A DNA stretch of 9,264 nucleotides. Source: an uncultured Clostridia bacterium. Lineage in GTDB: Bacteria; Bacillota; Clostridia; Lachnospirales; Bianqueaceae. Below are positions 6,108-9,264 of the stretch, one piece after another (the stretch's first letter is position 1; the number at the start of each line of letters is the position of its first letter). The position numbers and the translations under genes were made by a program. The notes beneath the pieces were generated by a model. That model was given only the letters and a program-made list of their open reading frames with translations. It made no database searches and was not told the origin of the DNA. Location: the NCBI GenBank assembly GCA_947570515.1, contig CANOUM010000052.1, positions 1 to 9,264 on the forward strand. Reading direction: 5' to 3'.

Positions 6108-9100
6108 TTACTTCTGATCAGAAGACTTTTTCTTTCCTTTAAGGATAAGAAGCAGCATCATAACCATTGCGGAGGCACTCAAAAGCATCAGAATCTCAAA
6201 AGGAAATTCATCGCCTGTTCCTACGCCTGTACCTCCTGTTTCCTCCTCAGATGTATCCTGAATCGGCCGCATTTTCACTTGAATACTATGCGATCCAGCT
6301 ACAGATTCAAAGGTCCACTTTCCTGCACCAATTAAATCAGGACGTTCCACACCGTCAATAATAACCATCTCGACTTCATATCCTTCTTTGGGCTCCCAGG
6401 TAACTGTATAACTTCCATCTTCCGGTGCCTCACCAGTAGCTGTAATCGTACCCTCACCACCTGTGATATCTGTCTCGATCGTATGCGCCGGTCCGGGTGC
6501 ACTTCCATCAGCCGGTACAAAAATGACCTGAATCGTATGATCCTTATCTACTCCGCTGAAAACAAGCTGATTAGTGTTTACAAGACTATCGACGTTCATA
6601 CCATCGACCAAAAGGCCTGCAACTTTCCAGCCATCTGCTGCTTCCCACGAAACTGTATAATCGCTTCCGGCCGCCATCGTTTTAGTAGCACTGATCGTTC
6701 CCTGTCCCTTGGAAGAGGTTTTAATCTGTACCTGCTTTGTCTGTTCAGGTTTCTCAGGGATTTCCGTATTAGCCTTAAAAAGCACTTCAACCGTATGATC
6801 TTGATCAACAGCGTTAAATGTAATTTGATTTGCTTCTAATAAATCACTACGCAAAACGCCATCAACAATAACAGCAACCACACTGTTTCCATCCTTCGCA
6901 CTCCAGCGGATCGTTTTGTCTTGTCCTTTTTCAACTGTACAGGAGGACGAGATCGTTCCTTCTCCCTGTAAAGCCGTTGTAATGGCAAACTGCTCGGCGG
7001 GATCTACAGGATCTTCTCCTGGCGCTTGGATCTTCTCACACACAATGTGAATGGTATGATCTGCACCTATACCGTTAAAAGTAAGACTGTTTTCATGAAT
7101 GAAATCACTCTTTTCTGCTCCGTCAATCATCACTTTTGTAACCTGCCAACCTTCTGCTGGCGCCCATGTTACTGTAGCAGAATCCCCTTTCTGAACGGTT
7201 GTACTGTCAGAGATCTCTCCTTGACCATTCATAGACGTAATGACGCGATACGATTCTTTATCGACCACACCGCCGGTTCCATTCGGATCTTCTTTAATGA
7301 AAATTTCAATTACATGATTCTCTGTGATATTAGAAAATGTGTATTCGCCTGCAGATAATAAATCATCGCGGACAACACCATCGACGTAAATGGTACGAAT
7401 CGCAGAATCATTGCCAAAAGTCCAATAAACCGTCTGATCGCTTCCCTGCGCCACACCGCTCATCGATGAAGAGATCGTTCCGGCACCCTTTTCAATACTG
7501 GTTCGAATATCATAGGTGGGTGTATTCTCCGCCTCCGGCGGTGTTGCTCCCGGAACCTCCGTCTTATGCGCAGGCCGAAGTACGACATCAATCTCTATAT
7601 CGTCGCTCAGATCATCAATCACAACCTGATTGCCTGTTACCATACCCTCTCTGGCAATACCATTCACCTTAACAGTTACCGTCTCAACCTCATATCCTTC
7701 TGCGGCATTCCACTCAACGGTATACTGGCTTCCATCCGTCAGAATGACACCTGGCGTTACGCTTCCGACACCACCGCTAAGCGAAGTCGTCACATTATGC
7801 TTAACTACATCGGGATCTTCCGGCTCTGCGTCAATTTTACTGAAAACAACATGCACTTTATGATCCTGTGCAATCTTTGCAAACTCTACCGGACCTATGT
7901 CATCTCCGGGCAAGTCTCCTTCAGCAAACAATGCAGTTCCTCGACCTAAGCGATTCAAATGAAATGCCAGACTAATCGTCTGCGGCATATTTCTTGCCTC
8001 AGGGCTTTGCTCGACCGGCTCCTCCGGCTCTTCCGGCTCAGGGTAGACAATCTGTGCTACCTCATCTATATAAATCTGTTTGAGCTCCCAACCGTCGGCC
8101 GCTTCATAATTAACAGTATAATCTTCGCCCCAGAAAAGGGTTGCTCCTTGCGTAATGCTTCCCTCTCCTTCTATCACAGTTTGAATCTGGAATAAATTAG
8201 GCTCTAAAACAACTAAAACCGTATGGTCACTATCAATCTGATCAAAGACTACCTTTTCCTGTTCTCCCGTGCTTTCCTTAACAGAAACGCCGTCCACATA
8301 GACATCCTTTACCTTATAGCGCTGATCCGGCGTCTTCCACTCAATCTCTTCACTTACTTCGGGATTGCTAGATGACACCTCTACTCTCGTAGTGGGCGTA
8401 ATGGTACCGGGACCTCCTGTAATCTGCGTTTCAATCGTATACTGATTTGCACTCGGATCCGGTGGATTCGGATGATCAGGATCTACTGTATCCGACTCAA
8501 AGAATACTTCTAATGTATGATCTTCTCCAACAGGGAAAAATGTATGCTCTCCCTTCTTAAGAACAGTCTCATCAGTAATTTCAACACCGTCAATCACGAT
8601 CTTTGTCACGTGATTTCCTGGCTCTGGCTGCCACTGAACAGTGTAGCTGCCGCTGTTTTCTACGCTGGCACTTTCTGTCACAGTACCGCTGCCGATTTTA
8701 GAAGTATTGATGGTAGAATATCCACCAACTACATTCACGGTACTCGAATTCTTCTTTTCAAAGACAACCTCTACCTCATGCGCGCGGCTGATACCGTTAA
8801 ATGTATAGCTTCCGCTCTTAACATTGTCGAACAACATGCCATCGACCAGAACCTTTGTTACTTTATAATCCTCACCGGCAGACCATGTAACAGTAACATC
8901 CTCCCCCGGCTTAGCGGAGACAGAATTGCTAACCATGCAGCTTGCATCCCCGCCCGTTTTCTTCGTAATGACAGGATAATACTCTGACTCTACCACATTT
9001 TGATCCTGCCCAAACTCAACATAGACCGTATGGGCGGCTTCTACCGCTTCAAAAATAAATTCATTTTCAGTCAGCAGGTCATCGCGAACTACACCATCGA

Positions 9101-9264
9101 CCATAATGTAGTTGACATACCAACCTTCTTCTGGCTGCCAAGTGAGCTTTGCATCAGCACCATACTCATAGCTACCAGTACCGCTAATCACACCGCGGCC
9201 ATTTTTCACAATAGAAACCGGATATTGATTAATTTTCCAAACAGCATATACCACTGTATCATCT
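6108..9264 (-). CDS. Large repeat-built cell-surface protein, N-terminus outside the window
   Basis: The reading frame is open to the window edge. The first visible codons read DDTVVYAVWK, the typical end of a Listeria/Bacteroides-type (Flg_new, InlB B-repeat) unit, so the GTG at 9254 is not the true start. About 1,050 residues are visible: eleven modules of roughly 75-85 residues resembling divergent InlB B-repeats, joined in places by Pro/Asp/Glu-rich linkers, then an acidic Gly/Thr-rich stretch, the motif VGTGDE, a hydrophobic helix (about the last 33 to 11 residues) and the basic tail KGKKKSSDQK. The C-terminus resembles a sortase sorting signal in layout but lacks the LP of LPxTG, so it may be a variant signal or a plain membrane anchor. 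The likely role is an extracellular stalk or adhesin; the ligand-binding part, if any, would lie in the missing N-terminus. TAA ends it at 6108-6110. Confidence 0.9.
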   Translation of the reverse strand, partial: DDTVVYAVWKINQYPVSIVKNGRGVISGTGSYEYGADAKLTWQPEEGWYVNYIMVDGVVRDDLLTENEFIFEAVEAAHTVYVEFGQDQNVVESEYYPVITKKTGGDASCMVSNSVSAKPGEDVTVTWSAGEDYKVTKVLVDGMLFDNVKSGSYTFNGISRAHEVEVVFEKKNSSTVNVVGGYSTINTSKIGSGTVTESASVENSGSYTVQWQPEPGNHVTKIVIDGVEITDETVLKKGEHTFFPVGEDHTLEVFFESDTVDPDHPNPPDPSANQYTIETQITGGPGTITPTTRVEVSSSNPEVSEEIEWKTPDQRYKVKDVYVDGVSVKESTGEQEKVVFDQIDSDHTVLVVLEPNLFQIQTVIEGEGSITQGATLFWGEDYTVNYEAADGWELKQIYIDEVAQIVYPEPEEPEEPVEQSPEARNMPQTISLAFHLNRLGRGTALFAEGDLPGDDIGPVEFAKIAQDHKVHVVFSKIDAEPEDPDVVKHNVTTSLSGGVGSVTPGVILTDGSQYTVEWNAAEGYEVETVTVKVNGIAREGMVTGNQVVIDDLSDDIEIDVVLRPAHKTEVPGATPPEAENTPTYDIRTSIEKGAGTISSSMSGVAQGSDQTVYWTFGNDSAIRTIYVDGVVRDDLLSAGEYTFSNITENHVIEIFIKEDPNGTGGVVDKESYRVITSMNGQGEISDSTTVQKGDSATVTWAPAEGWQVTKVMIDGAEKSDFIHENSLTFNGIGADHTIHIVCEKIQAPGEDPVDPAEQFAITTALQGEGTISSSCTVEKGQDKTIRWSAKDGNSVVAVIVDGVLRSDLLEANQITFNAVDQDHTVEVLFKANTEIPEKPEQTKQVQIKTSSKGQGTISATKTMAAGSDYTVSWEAADGWKVAGLLVDGMNVDSLVNTNQLVFSGVDKDHTIQVIFVPADGSAPGPAHTIETDITGGEGTITATGEAPEDGSYTVTWEPKEGYEVEMVIIDGVERPDLIGAGKWTFESVAGSHSIQVKMRPIQDTSEEETGGTGVGTGDEFPFEILMLLSASAMVMMLLLILKGKKKSSDQK
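6261..9230 (-). repeat. Eleven tandem divergent InlB B-repeat-like modules
   Basis: Each unit follows the pattern I-x-T-x-x-x-G-x-GTI, then V-x-x-G-x-x-x-TV-x-W, a GW/GY-x-V turn, the hallmark VDGV (IDGV, VDGM) with DLL, and an end DHTV-x-V-x-F. Approximate unit starts on the minus strand are 9230, 8984, 8723, 8447, 8192, 7802, 7517, 7253, 6992, 6737 and 6488. The units have diverged strongly at DNA level, so this is an old array. Unit 5 is about 45 residues longer than the others, and unit 6 has VNGI in place of VDGV. Confidence 0.85.

Noticed and set aside
6111..6124. Perfect 14-base palindrome cttctgatcagaag at the end of the surface-protein gene
   Set aside because: It is fully accounted for by the codons for the last residues SDQK, has no loop and lacks a T-tract, so I do not call it an operator or terminator.
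7026..7949. Series of overlapping plus-strand open frames of about 110-127 codons
   Set aside because: Their spacing follows the repeat period of the minus-strand protein, as expected for antisense shadows of a repetitive gene.
8517..8987. 156-codon plus-strand open frame opposite the surface-protein gene
   Set aside because: It lies wholly within the clearly coding minus-strand repeats. Its translation has no recognisable domain, it is Cys/His/Leu-rich in the manner of a shadow frame, and no ribosome binding site was noted.

Overview
The window looks like chromosomal DNA of an anaerobic Gram-positive bacterium of the Bacillota, most likely a Clostridia-type gut or environmental anaerobe. 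The reasons are AGGAGG-type ribosome binding sites, a near-consensus vegetative promoter, an EFR1-type flavodoxin/ferredoxin fusion, a very large repeat-built surface protein with a Gram-positive C-terminal anchor, and a zinc-ribbon SPFH protein of the Bacillus YdjI type. Species cannot be assigned from the sequence. There are no RNA genes, CRISPR arrays, insertion sequences or phage genes.

Layout. Positions 1-185 are an AT-rich upstream region with an imperfect inverted repeat (5-48) and a -10 element. At 186-938 (+) is an EFR1-family flavodoxin-ferredoxin protein, closed by a perfect hairpin terminator (944-980). Everything else lies on the minus strand and is read from right to left: a giant extracellular repeat protein (6108 to beyond 9264, its N-terminus outside the window), a hairpin (6059-6092), a small DUF2200 protein (5688-6038), a strong promoter (5637-5665), and a three-gene operon of TIR-TPR-TM-RCC1 protein (2923-5601), SPFH/double-zinc-ribbon protein (1701-2888) and four-TM coiled-coil membrane protein (1030-1701).

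The three-gene operon is the interesting part. Its first protein combines an N-terminal zinc ribbon, a TIR domain that keeps a glutamate at the position of the NADase catalytic residue, TPR-like helices, a highly basic coiled coil, one transmembrane helix, and exactly seven 38-residue RCC1-like repeats that run to the last residue. The positive-inside rule puts TIR in the cytoplasm and the seven-unit propeller outside, a Toll-receptor-like layout with an outside repeat sensor and an inside TIR effector. The second gene is a membrane-scaffold type SPFH protein with two C-terminal zinc ribbons. The third, translationally coupled to it by a TAATG overlap, is an integral membrane protein with a long helical cytoplasmic tail. 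I infer, without proof, that the three form one membrane-associated sensing or defence module in which the SPFH and four-TM proteins organise the membrane platform and TIR is the effector.

The other genes look unrelated to the module: a conserved protein of unknown function (DUF2200), an adhesin-like wall or membrane-anchored repeat protein, and a redox protein on the opposite strand.
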